Assembly (NCBI GenBank): GCA_964650695.1 | Contig: CAZYVA010000030.1 | Coordinates: 1-19,045, forward strand | Direction: 5' to 3' | DNA length: 19,045 bases | DNA from: CAZYVA01 sp964650695 | GTDB taxonomy: Bacteria; Bacillota; Clostridia; Lachnospirales; Lachnospiraceae | Shown here: piece by piece, positions 7,764 to 14,402 of the stretch | How positions within the stretch are numbered: position 1 is the stretch's first letter | Layout: each line of letters begins with the position of its first letter | Notes under the pieces: generated by a model | Seen by the model: only the letters and a program-made list of their open reading frames with translations | What the model was told of the DNA's origin: nothing | The model's database searches: none | Program-made: the position numbers and the translations under genes

Positions 7764-7808
7764 TCCTGCCAAACAGGATTTGGAGATCCCTGGATCATGC
7801 TGGGATCT
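7764..7808 (-). other. Structured leader of larB
   Basis: In the 121-base gap before larB a perfect 7-base stem pairs 7784-7790 (AGATCCC) with 7802-7808 (GGGATCT) around an 11-base loop. Next to it, two 5-base stems compete: CCAAA (7769-7773) with TTTGG (7779-7783), and TCCTG (7764-7768) with CAGGA (7774-7778). The mutually exclusive pairing could act as a switch, but I do not recognise a known riboswitch class. No clean -35/-10 pair is visible in the gap. Confidence 0.35.
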
Positions 7809-7849
7809 TGCGAGAACCATAAATACTCCCCTAAACTGGGGAAACCGCT

Positions 7850-8497
7850 TTAAGGCTTCCGGATATGCCCGAAATGATCCTGTAAAAATCTCTCCAGCCG
7901 GGAAACCGTTGCCCTGTCCCTGTTTTTGAAAAATTCTTCCTGGAGCCACTGGTATTTTTCCAGTTTATCTTCCAGGCTTGCGGCCATATCCCTGGATGCC
8001 CGGAGCTGCCTGTCCAGCAATGCGATCCTGGCTTCCTTTTTTTCGTATGCAGTCTTTAACTTCGCAAGCGCCTCTTTTTGGGCATCCATCTCCTGCTGCT
8101 GCTCCTGCAGCCGGATTTCCTGGGCATGCGCCTTTTCCTGCTGCCGCTGCAGTTCCGCCTCCTGCCTGCGTATCGTATCGGAGCGGGCCTGCACTTTCCC
8201 TTTCAGGGTTTTGATGATTTCTTCATTGACCTTTCTTTCGTTTTCCTGGCGCTTGATCTGCTCTTTTTGTGATTGGATGACTTCCGCCTGCTCTTTACTG
8301 CGCCCGCAAAGCTTTGCGTAGCTGGATTGCGCCTTTGCCAGCTCTGCTTTTTGCTGCTCCTGGGTTTTTTCCGCTTGCGTTCCCTGTACCTGCAACTCCA
8401 CAATCACAGATTGCAGCTCATCCAAATATTCATCCACGCTTTTCCGGTTATAACCGCCAAACAAACTACGCTCGATTTGTTTCATTGTATCATCCAT
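7850..8497 (-). CDS. DivIVA-like coiled-coil protein
   Basis: Cytoplasmic protein of 215 residues. Residues 12-28 read LFGGYNRKSVDEYLDEL, the N-terminal lipid-binding/dimerisation signature of the DivIVA/GpsB group. About residues 30-190 are an almost unbroken coiled coil rich in Q, E, K and A. The C-terminal 25 residues (RDRATVSRLERFLQDHFGH) are less repetitive. DivIVA proteins mark curved membranes and division sites or organise wall synthesis; this one's exact role is unknown. The N-terminal motif is short and lacks the full canonical DivIVA domain, so it should not be called divIVA itself. AGGAG lies seven bases before the ATG at 8497. It follows smpB on the same strand with a 114-base gap that holds a hairpin element. 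Confidence 0.8.
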   Translation of the reverse strand: MDDTMKQIERSLFGGYNRKSVDEYLDELQSVIVELQVQGTQAEKTQEQQKAELAKAQSSYAKLCGRSKEQAEVIQSQKEQIKRQENERKVNEEIIKTLKGKVQARSDTIRRQEAELQRQQEKAHAQEIRLQEQQQEMDAQKEALAKLKTAYEKKEARIALLDRQLRASRDMAASLEDKLEKYQWLQEEFFKNRDRATVSRLERFLQDHFGHIRKP

Positions 8498-8535
8498 ACC
8501 ATTTCTCCTGTCTAAATCTCCCTGGGCCGCGTTGC

Positions 8536-8606
8536 TGTCACTTGGTATACGCCGTTACGGCCCACGGCCGATTTGAAATAGATATATAGACTCGCATCCC
8601 GTGACA
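8536..8606. repeat. Intergenic GC-rich palindromic element (copy 1)
   Basis: The gap between smpB and the DivIVA-like gene contains an outer inverted repeat TGTCAC (8536-8541)/GTGACA (8601-8606) enclosing a tight hairpin CGGCC-CAC-GGCCG (8558-8570). The core 8553-8569 matches 13224-13240 upstream of eno at 15 of 17 bases on the same strand. This suggests a small dispersed repeat family. There is no U-run, so it is not an obvious terminator. Confidence 0.45.
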
Positions 8607-8611
8607 ACTGC

Positions 8612-9079
8612 TTACCCAAAATTCCGTACTTTAAACTCCCTCTGCGCCTCCCTTTTCCGGTCTTTTTCCGCAATGTCATGGCGCTTGTCATACAATTTCT
8701 TCCCTCTGGCAAGCCCAATCTCCAGCTTTACCAGGCTGCCTTTAAAATACACTTTCAGAGGGACAATTGCAATCCCTTTTTCCTTTGTTTTTCCCAGCAT
8801 TTTATTGATTTCAGCCCTGTGCAGGAGAAGCTTGCGCACGCGCAGCGGGTCCTTGTTGAAAATATTCCCCTTTTCATAAGGGCTGATATGCATACCGCAG
8901 ACAAACATTTCACCGCCCTCAATGCGGATATAAGCCTCTTTGATGCTGCATTTGCCCATACGCAGGGACTTGACCTCCGTGCCATGCAAGGCAATCCCCG
9001 CCTCGCACGTATCAAGGATAAAATAATCGTGATACGCTTTTTTGTTGTTGGCAATCAGTTTCCCGTTTGTTTTTGCCAT
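8612..9079 (-). CDS. smpB: SsrA-binding protein SmpB
   Basis: RNA-binding partner of tmRNA in rescue of stalled ribosomes: it delivers tmRNA to the ribosomal A site. It is 155 residues, the normal length. Family features are IANNKKAYHDYFILDTCEAGIALHGTEVKSLR in the N-terminal half (here split: residues about 8-20 and 20-40), the SPYEKGN motif, and a basic C-terminal tail (KLYDKRHDIAEKDRKRE) that contacts the ribosome. The start at 9079 follows GGAAGGAG at good spacing. An upstream in-frame ATG at 9118 overlaps the rnr stop but has no ribosome site. It lies 35 bases after rnr, the usual order in Firmicutes. In Bacillus the tmRNA gene ssrA follows smpB; I see no tmRNA in the gap here. Confidence 0.96.
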   Translation of the reverse strand: MAKTNGKLIANNKKAYHDYFILDTCEAGIALHGTEVKSLRMGKCSIKEAYIRIEGGEMFVCGMHISPYEKGNIFNKDPLRVRKLLLHRAEINKMLGKTKEKGIAIVPLKVYFKGSLVKLEIGLARGKKLYDKRHDIAEKDRKREAQREFKVRNFG

Positions 9080-9114
9080 TTTCGTCTCCTTCCGCAGATC
9101 CTGCATCTGCAAGG

Positions 9115-11322
9115 TCATGCCAGTTCAAAATCAATTGTATGCATCAACAAATCGACGCCCACGACACGCACTTTTACTTTCTGCCCTAGCCTATAGCTCT
9201 TACGGGTATGCTCCCCTGCCAGTTCCCACCGGTCTTCTATATAATCATAATGGTCATCCGTCATCCGTGTGACATGCACCAGCCCTTCTACCGTGTTCGG
9301 CAGTTCCACATACATCCCCCAGTTTGTCATCCCGCTGATGACGCCCTCGTATGTTTCTCCGATATACTGCCGCATATATTCCGCTTTTTCCAGTTTTACC
9401 GTCTCGCGTTCCGCTTCGTCCGCCCGCCGCTCAGTCTCGCTCGTGTGTTCGGCCACCTCCGGCAGGATACACGCATAATGCCGGATTTTATCTTTTTTCA
9501 TCCGTCCCCGCAGGTTGTCCTTGATGATCCTATGGATCTGCAAGTCCGGGTAACGGCGGATTGGGGATGTGAAATGCGTGTAATATTTTGCCGCCAGCCC
9601 AAAATGCCCGGTATTTTCCGTTGTGTACCTCGCCTGCTTCATGGAACGGAGCGCCACCCTGCCAATCAGCGCCTCCTCCGGGCTTCCTTCCACCTTGCGC
9701 AATAATTTCTGCACTTCCTTCGGATGTACCTCATTTGCCCCGATATGGAGGCGGTAGCCAAAATTATTGACAAAGACAGCCAGTGCGCGGATCTTTTTTT
9801 CCTCCGGCGGCTCATGGGTACGGTACAGGAACGGGATCTCCCGCCAAAAATAATCCTCCGCCACCGTCTCATTGGCCAGCAGCATGAATTCTTCAATGAT
9901 ATGGGCCGCCGTATCCCTCTCATAAGGCCGTATATCTACGGGCTTCCCGTTTTCATCCAATAGGATTTTCGCTTCCGGGAGGTCAAAACCAATAGCGCCC
10001 CTGTCCTGCCTCCGCTTCTGCAAGATCAGGGAAAGCTCCTGCATCAGCCGGAACATGGGCGCCAGCTTTTCATAACGTGCGCACGCCAAAGCGTCCTGCC
10101 CTTCCAGTATCCTGGACACGCCCGAATAGGTCATCCGCTCGTCCACCCGGATAACCGTCTCGGCAACCTCATGGGAAATCACTGTTCCCTTTGGGTTCAC
10201 CGTCATGATACAGCTCAGGGCAAGGCGGTCTTCACCCGCATTCAGCGAGCAGATGCCATTGGAAAGGCATCGGGGCAGCATCGGGATCACCCGGTCCGCC
10301 AGGTAGACGCTGGTCCCGCGCTTCAATGCCTCATGGTCCAGGGCGCTGTTTTCCTGTACGTAATTGGCCACATCGGCAATATGGACGCCTAAAATATAGT
10401 TCTCCCCATCCTTGCGCACCGATACGGCGTCATCCAGATCTTTGGCATCTTCGCCGTCGATCGTCACCATCCGCCAGCCCCGCAGGTCGAGCCGCCCCTG
10501 GCAATCCGCCGCGCTGACCGGCTTTGCCACGCGCTCTGCCTGGTTTAAGGTTTTATCAGAAAACGCTTCCGGAAGCTGATAGCTTCTGACGATGGACAAA
10601 ATATCGACCCCCGGATCACCGGCAGGACCCAGGATCTCCACGATGCGCCCTTCCGGTTTTCTCCTGCCGTCCCCGTAAAAGGTTATCTCCGCTACGACCT
10701 TCTGCCCGGACACTGCGCCCTTGGCTTTCTCTGCCGGAATGTAGATATCGTGCATCAGCTTCCGGTTGTCCGGGATCACAAAACCATAATTCTTTCCGGG
10801 GTGTATCTCAAAAAGCCCGACGGCCGCTGCTGTTCCCCGTTCTATGATATGGACGATTTTGCCTTCCCGTTTTCTTTCCCTTTCCCCGGCCTCCTGTTCC
10901 TGCGCCCGCCTTGCCTGTCCCGCGCCTTTCTGGTTTTTGCGTTGTTCCGGTCCCCTGGTAAGGACGGCAACCTCCACCAGATCGCCGTCCATGGCCGTGC
11001 CTGTATCTTCCTCCCTGATATAAATATCGCCGCCCGTTCCCTGTCCCGGCTTTTCTTCCGGCTCCACAAAGCCAAAGCCTCTTTGGTTCGCCCTGAAGCG
11101 CCCGGTTAGCCGCCCTTCGTCCCCAAGGCAGTATTTCCCGCGTTTCGAAAGATGGATCTTCCCTTCTTGCTCCAGCGCTTCCAGGACAAGCCTGAGGTCG
11201 TCCCTCCGCTCTTTCGGGACCTGCAGGAACACCGCCAAGTCTTTCAGCTTCATCGGCGTATACAACGGCTCCTTCATCAAACCATAAACTACTTTCTTTC
11301 TTTTCTCGAATGTCCGCTCCAA
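9115..11322 (-). CDS. rnr: Ribonuclease R
   Basis: Processive 3'-5' exoribonuclease that degrades structured RNA and, with SmpB-tmRNA, faulty mRNA. It is 735 residues. Order: winged-helix-like start (about 8-65), cold-shock domains (about 72-230), RNB catalytic domain (about 255-590) with TIDGEDAKDLDDA holding the metal-binding aspartates (about 289, 295, 297, 298), and a C-terminal S1 domain (about 650-735, YEGVISGMTNWGMYVEL). A charged low-complexity segment (about 124-155, rich in Q, R, K, E) interrupts the first cold-shock region. The start is TTG at 11322, with AAAGGGGAG eight bases upstream and family alignment beginning here; the next ATG (codon 16) would remove part of the helix-turn-helix. 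It lies between secG and smpB. Confidence 0.95.
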   Translation of the reverse strand: MERTFEKRKKVVYGLMKEPLYTPMKLKDLAVFLQVPKERRDDLRLVLEALEQEGKIHLSKRGKYCLGDEGRLTGRFRANQRGFGFVEPEEKPGQGTGGDIYIREEDTGTAMDGDLVEVAVLTRGPEQRKNQKGAGQARRAQEQEAGERERKREGKIVHIIERGTAAAVGLFEIHPGKNYGFVIPDNRKLMHDIYIPAEKAKGAVSGQKVVAEITFYGDGRRKPEGRIVEILGPAGDPGVDILSIVRSYQLPEAFSDKTLNQAERVAKPVSAADCQGRLDLRGWRMVTIDGEDAKDLDDAVSVRKDGENYILGVHIADVANYVQENSALDHEALKRGTSVYLADRVIPMLPRCLSNGICSLNAGEDRLALSCIMTVNPKGTVISHEVAETVIRVDERMTYSGVSRILEGQDALACARYEKLAPMFRLMQELSLILQKRRQDRGAIGFDLPEAKILLDENGKPVDIRPYERDTAAHIIEEFMLLANETVAEDYFWREIPFLYRTHEPPEEKKIRALAVFVNNFGYRLHIGANEVHPKEVQKLLRKVEGSPEEALIGRVALRSMKQARYTTENTGHFGLAAKYYTHFTSPIRRYPDLQIHRIIKDNLRGRMKKDKIRHYACILPEVAEHTSETERRADEAERETVKLEKAEYMRQYIGETYEGVISGMTNWGMYVELPNTVEGLVHVTRMTDDHYDYIEDRWELAGEHTRKSYRLGQKVKVRVVGVDLLMHTIDFELA

Positions 11323-11337
11323 ATCCTTTACTCCCCT
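11323..11337 (-). promoter_or_regulatory. Ribosome-binding site deciding the TTG start of rnr
   Basis: On the minus strand AAAGGGGAG is followed by TAAAGGAT and then TTG GAG CGG. The strong purine core sits eight bases before the TTG, while no ribosome site lies before the next in-frame ATG. A TTG start usually lowers initiation and may hold RNase R at a modest level. Confidence 0.6.
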
Positions 11338-11356
11338 TTAAACAGCTCCTAAGATG

Positions 11357-11381
11357 AAAGAGCGCCCGCCGGACGCTCTTT
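11357..11381 (-). terminator. Strong hairpin ahead of rnr (attenuator or processing site)
   Basis: AAAGAGCG (11357-11364) pairs with CGCTCTTT (11374-11381). On the minus-strand RNA the stem continues through a G-U pair and two more G-C pairs to a three-base loop, about 11 pairs in all. The wobble pairs only on the minus strand, suggesting function there. Only three U residues follow on that strand, so full termination is doubtful. It lies about 34 bases before the rnr start. Confidence 0.45.
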
Positions 11382-11391
11382 TTCTGCTTTA

Positions 11392-11553
11392 AACATATAT
11401 CGATGTTGGGGTCAAAAGCCTTTGCCCCCGTAAACCTGCCTGCCTGAATCCTCCTATACCGCACCCACTTCTGCCCCGCCGCGGCCCTTGCTGCGCCACC
11501 GTCTATACGCCTTACCGGCTGGAATGCATGCTGCGTGGAACAGAAAGGCGTAT
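11392..11553 (-). other. Structured non-coding segment between secG and rnr
   Basis: The 244-base gap between secG and rnr carries several inverted repeats in series: AACAT/ATGTT (11392-11407), GGGG-T-CAAA/TTTG-C-CCCC (11408-11429), and a longer-range 9-base pair ATACGCCTT (11505-11513)/AAGGCGTAT (11545-11553). No open frame in the gap has a ribosome site. The middle part is GC-rich without clear pairing. It may be a leader, a small RNA or degenerate repeats; I cannot tell which. Confidence 0.35.
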
Positions 11554-11566
11554 CCTTTCGATCGTA

Positions 11567-11809
11567 CTAGGCAAATACTTTCAAATTCAACACTGCTGCA
11601 AGCACAATAAACAGGATTGCAAGGATTTTTGTCACTTTCACCAGCGTACCTTCCATCGAACGTCCTTTATTCTGCCCCCAGTAGCTATCCGCCATGCCGC
11701 CGATCGTCCCAAGCCCTGCTGACTTCCCTTCCTGCATCAGCACCAGCGCTGTCAGCGCAACGCAGTCTATCCCGAATATAATCAAAAGAATGATTTTCAA
11801 AACATCCAT
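11567..11809 (-). CDS. secG: Preprotein translocase subunit SecG
   Basis: Small integral membrane subunit of the SecYEG protein-export channel, 80 residues. Two membrane helices (about 3-24 and 56-78) flank the conserved cytoplasmic loop LMQEGKSAGLGTIGG. The start at 11809 follows AGGAGG seven bases upstream; a further in-frame ATG at 11869 lies inside eno and has no ribosome site. It starts 23 bases after the eno stop and precedes rnr and smpB, an order common in Firmicutes, so it is probably transcribed with eno. Confidence 0.95.
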   Translation of the reverse strand: MDVLKIILLIIFGIDCVALTALVLMQEGKSAGLGTIGGMADSYWGQNKGRSMEGTLVKVTKILAILFIVLAAVLNLKVFA

Positions 11810-11832
11810 CGCTCTACCTCCTGTGGACAAAT

Positions 11833-13155
11833 CTATAGGCATGATAGCATACGGAAAGCGGGAATGCAAGGAAAATTTTTCGATACGTCCCCTAATTGCT
11901 CCTCGATCCTGAGAAGCCGGTTATATTTTTCCACCCGCTCCCCGCGGCATGGCGCGCCGGCCTTGATCTGCCCGACATTGAACGCCACCGCAATATCGGC
12001 GATCGTTGTGTCCGCCGTCTCGCCGGACCGGTGGGAAAGGATCGCCTGGTAGCCCGCGTTTTTTGCCATTTCGATGGCATCAAACGCTTCCGTCAGCGTC
12101 CCGATCTGGTTGACCTTGACCAGGATTGCGTTTGCCGCTTTCCTGCCGATCCCCTTTTTCAGCCGTCCAGTATTGGTCACAAACAGATCGTCCCCTACTA
12201 ATTGGACGCGCGTACCAAGCTTTGCCGACAAATGCGCCCACCCATCCCAATCTTCTTCATCCAACGGATCCTCCAATGAGAAAATCGGAAAATCTTCAAG
12301 AAGCTCCTCATAATAGTCCATCATTTCCTCCGCGCTCCGGGCAACGGTATGGCCTTTCGAGCGGCTTTCCCCTTCAAAGACATACTTCCCCGCTGCCTGG
12401 TCGTACAATTCCGAAGCCGCGACGTCCAGGGCGAGCCGGACGTCCTTCCCCGGCCGGCAGCCCGCTTTGCGCACCGCTTTCATAATATAGCCCAGAGCCT
12501 CTTTCGTGTCGGCCAGGTCCGGCGCAAATCCTCCTTCATCGCCGATGCCGGTGTGCATACGGTTTTCTTTCAAAATGGCTTCCAACGCGTGGTAAATTTC
12601 CGAACACATCTGAAGCCCTTCCCGAAAGCATCCCGCCCCCGCCGGGAAAATCATGAACTCCTGGACATCCACGGTGTTGCTGGCATGGCGGCCGCCATTT
12701 AAAATATTCATCATAGGAAGCGGGATGCATTTTGCATTCACACCGCCCAGATATGCATACAAAGGCATCCCCAGCGATTTTGCCGCCGCCTTTGCCACAG
12801 CCATAGATACGCCTAGCGTTGCGTTCGCGCCAAGAACGGACTTATTTTCTGTGCCATCCAGCTTTTGGAGGACGGCGTCCAGCTTGGCCTGCCCATAGAC
12901 ATTCATCCCGGTAATCTGCGGCGCGATCGTTGCATTGACATTGTCTACCGCCTGCAGGACGCCTTTCCCTTGGTACCGTTTCTCCTTGTCCCGGATTTCA
13001 ACCGCCTCAAACTTCCCTGTTGACGCACCCGCTGGGACGCTTGCCCGGCCCAGCGCGCTTTCGCCCGCCAACACTTCCACTTCTACCGTAGGGTTCCCTC
13101 TGGAATCGAGGATTTCTCTTGCGTACACATCTGTAATGGGTAAACATCGCTGCAT
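11833..13155 (-). CDS. eno: Enolase (phosphopyruvate hydratase)
   Basis: Glycolytic enzyme converting 2-phosphoglycerate to phosphoenolpyruvate; needs Mg2+ and is cytoplasmic. It is 440 residues, slightly longer than usual. Conserved parts: EILDSRGNPTVEVEV near the start, the flexible loop VPAGASTGKFEA, GIGDEGGFAPDL with the acid-base Glu, the metal ligands in ALDVAASE, SLEDPLDEEDW and VGDDLFVTN, the catalytic Lys in ILVKVNQIGTLTEA, and the signature SHRSGETADTTIADIAVA. The loop usually read as GGAHADN is GGRHASN here, and GASTGEFEA is GASTGKFEA. The C-terminal end (NFPCIPAFRMLSCL) is unlike most enolases. AGGAGG lies nine bases before the ATG. secG follows after 23 bases. Confidence 0.95.
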   Translation of the reverse strand: MQRCLPITDVYAREILDSRGNPTVEVEVLAGESALGRASVPAGASTGKFEAVEIRDKEKRYQGKGVLQAVDNVNATIAPQITGMNVYGQAKLDAVLQKLDGTENKSVLGANATLGVSMAVAKAAAKSLGMPLYAYLGGVNAKCIPLPMMNILNGGRHASNTVDVQEFMIFPAGAGCFREGLQMCSEIYHALEAILKENRMHTGIGDEGGFAPDLADTKEALGYIMKAVRKAGCRPGKDVRLALDVAASELYDQAAGKYVFEGESRSKGHTVARSAEEMMDYYEELLEDFPIFSLEDPLDEEDWDGWAHLSAKLGTRVQLVGDDLFVTNTGRLKKGIGRKAANAILVKVNQIGTLTEAFDAIEMAKNAGYQAILSHRSGETADTTIADIAVAFNVGQIKAGAPCRGERVEKYNRLLRIEEQLGDVSKNFPCIPAFRMLSCL

Positions 13156-13193
13156 AGAAAATCCCTCCTATCTGTCCCACTATCATTATTTAC

Positions 13194-13219
13194 ATTTCCA
13201 GATTCCCTATTCTGGAAAT
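13194..13219. promoter_or_regulatory. Perfect palindrome in the eno leader
   Basis: ATTTCCAGA (13194-13202) and TCTGGAAAT (13211-13219) form a perfect 9-base inverted repeat with an 8-base spacer, centred about 50 bases upstream of the eno start. It could be a repressor operator or an mRNA hairpin. I find no clean promoter hexamers for eno, so its position relative to the transcription start is unknown. Confidence 0.5.
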
Positions 13220-13223
13220 TATT

Positions 13224-13249
13224 CGTTACGATCCACGGCCACAAGGCCG
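13224..13249. repeat. Intergenic GC-rich palindromic element (copy 2)
   Basis: CGTTACG-AT-CCACGGCC (13224-13240) matches 8553-8569 at 15 of 17 bases and, like it, ends in a short hairpin, here CGGCC-ACAA-GGCCG (13236-13249). It lies in the divergent gap between eno and the YitT-family gene. The rest of that gap (13156-13422) holds the eno palindrome, the plus-strand promoter and AT-rich sequence. Confidence 0.4.
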
Positions 13250-13337
13250 CTCATATATCTTTAATGCCAGGATCCAGGACTCTTACAATAAATCTATCAA
13301 TATTCTTGATTTTCTTTACGGAAATAAGCCTTGCCTG

Positions 13338-13366
13338 TTGACGGGAAAAAAACATAGCGTTACAAT
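13338..13366 (+). promoter_or_regulatory. Promoter of the YitT-family gene
   Basis: TTGACG (13338-13343) and TACAAT (13361-13366) are separated by exactly 17 bases, each one mismatch from the sigma-A consensus. The spacer is A-rich. The leader to the ATG at 13423 would be about 50 bases. Confidence 0.75.
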
Positions 13367-13422
13367 TCATCTGGCTGGATTGCGGACGTTTACGCCAAAT
13401 ATTTTACAGTCGGGGAAGAAAA

Positions 13423-14265
13423 ATGAAAACGCAATTGAAAATGTTCGGGCTGATGACCGGAAGCACGCTTATCATGGCGGCCGGGATTTATTTTTTCAAA
13501 TTTGCCAATAACTTTACGTTTGGCGGCATTACCGGCCTTGCCGTCCTTGTCGCGAAATCGGGGGTCATCTCTGCCAGCGACTTCTCTTTTGCCGCAAATA
13601 TCTTTCTGCTGATTGTCGGATGGCTGATGTTCGGCAAAAAATTTGCCGCTAAAACCGCCTATTGCACCATCTTGCTTTCCGTATCCTTGTCTGCGCTGGA
13701 ACGCCTCTATCCCATGTCCCAGCCACTCACAGACGAACCCATCCTAGAACTGGCGTTTGCCGTCGCGCTCCCATCGTTTGGCTCCGCCGTGCTGTTTAAT
13801 ATCGGCGCATCCAGCGGCGGAACGGATGTCATCGCCATGATCATTAAAAAATGCTCCAGCTTCGATATCGGGAAAGCATTGATGGCCACAGATGTCGTTA
13901 TCACGCTGGCCGGATGCTTTGTATTCGACATCAAAACCGGGCTTTACTCCTTCCTGGGGCTGGCGATCCGTTCCTTTATGATTGACGGGGTCATCGAAAG
14001 CCTGAACCTGTCTAAGTATTTCAATATCATCTGCGAACACCCGGATCCCATCTGTACCTACATTAATGAGAAGCTTCACCGGGGGGCGACGATCATGGAC
14101 GCAAAGGGCGCGTTTTCCGGGAAGGACAAATATATGATCATTACAGTGCTGAGCCGGGCCCAGGCCGTAAAACTCAGAAATTATATCCGGCAGAATTCGC
14201 CGGACGCGTTCTTACTGATCTCAAATACAAGCGAGATCATCGGAAAAGGATTCCACTCGGTTTGA
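13423..14265 (+). CDS. YitT family membrane protein
   Basis: Multi-pass membrane protein of 280 residues, the usual length for the YitT (DUF161/DUF2179) family. The N-terminal part (about 1-195) has five or six hydrophobic helices with the family's NNFTFGGITGLAVL and GASSGGTDVIAMII motifs, the latter in the conserved GG-rich loop. The C-terminal soluble DUF2179 domain (about 220-278) contains RGATIMDAKGAFSGKDKYMI and ends NTSEIIGKGF. Function is not established for most members; transport is presumed from topology. GGGGA precedes the ATG. It has its own promoter and is divergent from eno. No strong terminator follows, and argG has a separate promoter just downstream. Confidence 0.93.
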   Translation: MKTQLKMFGLMTGSTLIMAAGIYFFKFANNFTFGGITGLAVLVAKSGVISASDFSFAANIFLLIVGWLMFGKKFAAKTAYCTILLSVSLSALERLYPMSQPLTDEPILELAFAVALPSFGSAVLFNIGASSGGTDVIAMIIKKCSSFDIGKALMATDVVITLAGCFVFDIKTGLYSFLGLAIRSFMIDGVIESLNLSKYFNIICEHPDPICTYINEKLHRGATIMDAKGAFSGKDKYMIITVLSRAQAVKLRNYIRQNSPDAFLLISNTSEIIGKGFHSV

Positions 14266-14286
14266 CGGGGGCATGGCATTTTATTA

Positions 14287-14315
14287 TTGCATATTTATAA
14301 ATAATAGTGTATAGT
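14287..14315 (+). promoter_or_regulatory. Promoter of argG with overlapping AT-rich palindrome
   Basis: TTGCAT (14287-14292) and TATAGT (14310-14315) are spaced by 17 bases. The spacer contains the perfect palindrome TATTTATAAATA (14292-14303), and TATTATT (14282-14288) pairs with AATAATA (14300-14306). AT-rich palindromes over a promoter are what an ArgR box looks like, but the match to the known consensus (TGAATAATTATTCA) is loose, so ArgR control is only a suggestion. Confidence 0.6.
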
Positions 14316-14357
14316 GTGTGGATACCAGGGTCAAATATCCAAATAAGCAAGCAGCAA

Positions 14358-14388
14358 TTTTGCGCAAAAACATCATTTTAAAAAATGA
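14358..14388 (+). other. Small hairpins in the argG leader
   Basis: Two inverted repeats lie just before the argG ribosome site AGGAGG (14390-14395): TTTTGCGCAAAA (14358-14369) and TCATTTT/AAAATGA (14373-14388). The second abuts the ribosome site without covering it. They may influence translation or mRNA stability; no known leader family is recognised. Confidence 0.3.
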
Positions 14389-14402
14389 CAGGAGGTCTGA
14401 AA

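Noticed and set aside
7764..7783. H-type pseudoknot in the larB leader
   Set aside because: The two stems would need crossing loops of zero length, which is not physically possible; they are better seen as alternatives.
7827..7842. Hairpin TCCCC/GGGGA after the DivIVA-like gene as a terminator
   Set aside because: Only five pairs with a weak U-run on the minus strand; it may contribute to the larB leader but is not a convincing terminator.
8498..8611. tmRNA gene ssrA after smpB
   Set aside because: The gap is about 114 bases, too short for a tmRNA of about 350, and no tRNA-like ends or tag frame are visible.
10808..11464. Minus-strand frame of 218 codons overlapping the 5' end of rnr and the gap before it
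   Set aside because: Most of it is rnr in another frame (Gly/Arg-rich translation). The part in the gap is short and covers the hairpins, and there is no family resemblance.
11505..11553. Long-range 9-base inverted repeat as the secG terminator
   Set aside because: The 31-base loop and lack of a U-run on the minus strand make it a poor intrinsic terminator; kept only as part of the structured gap.
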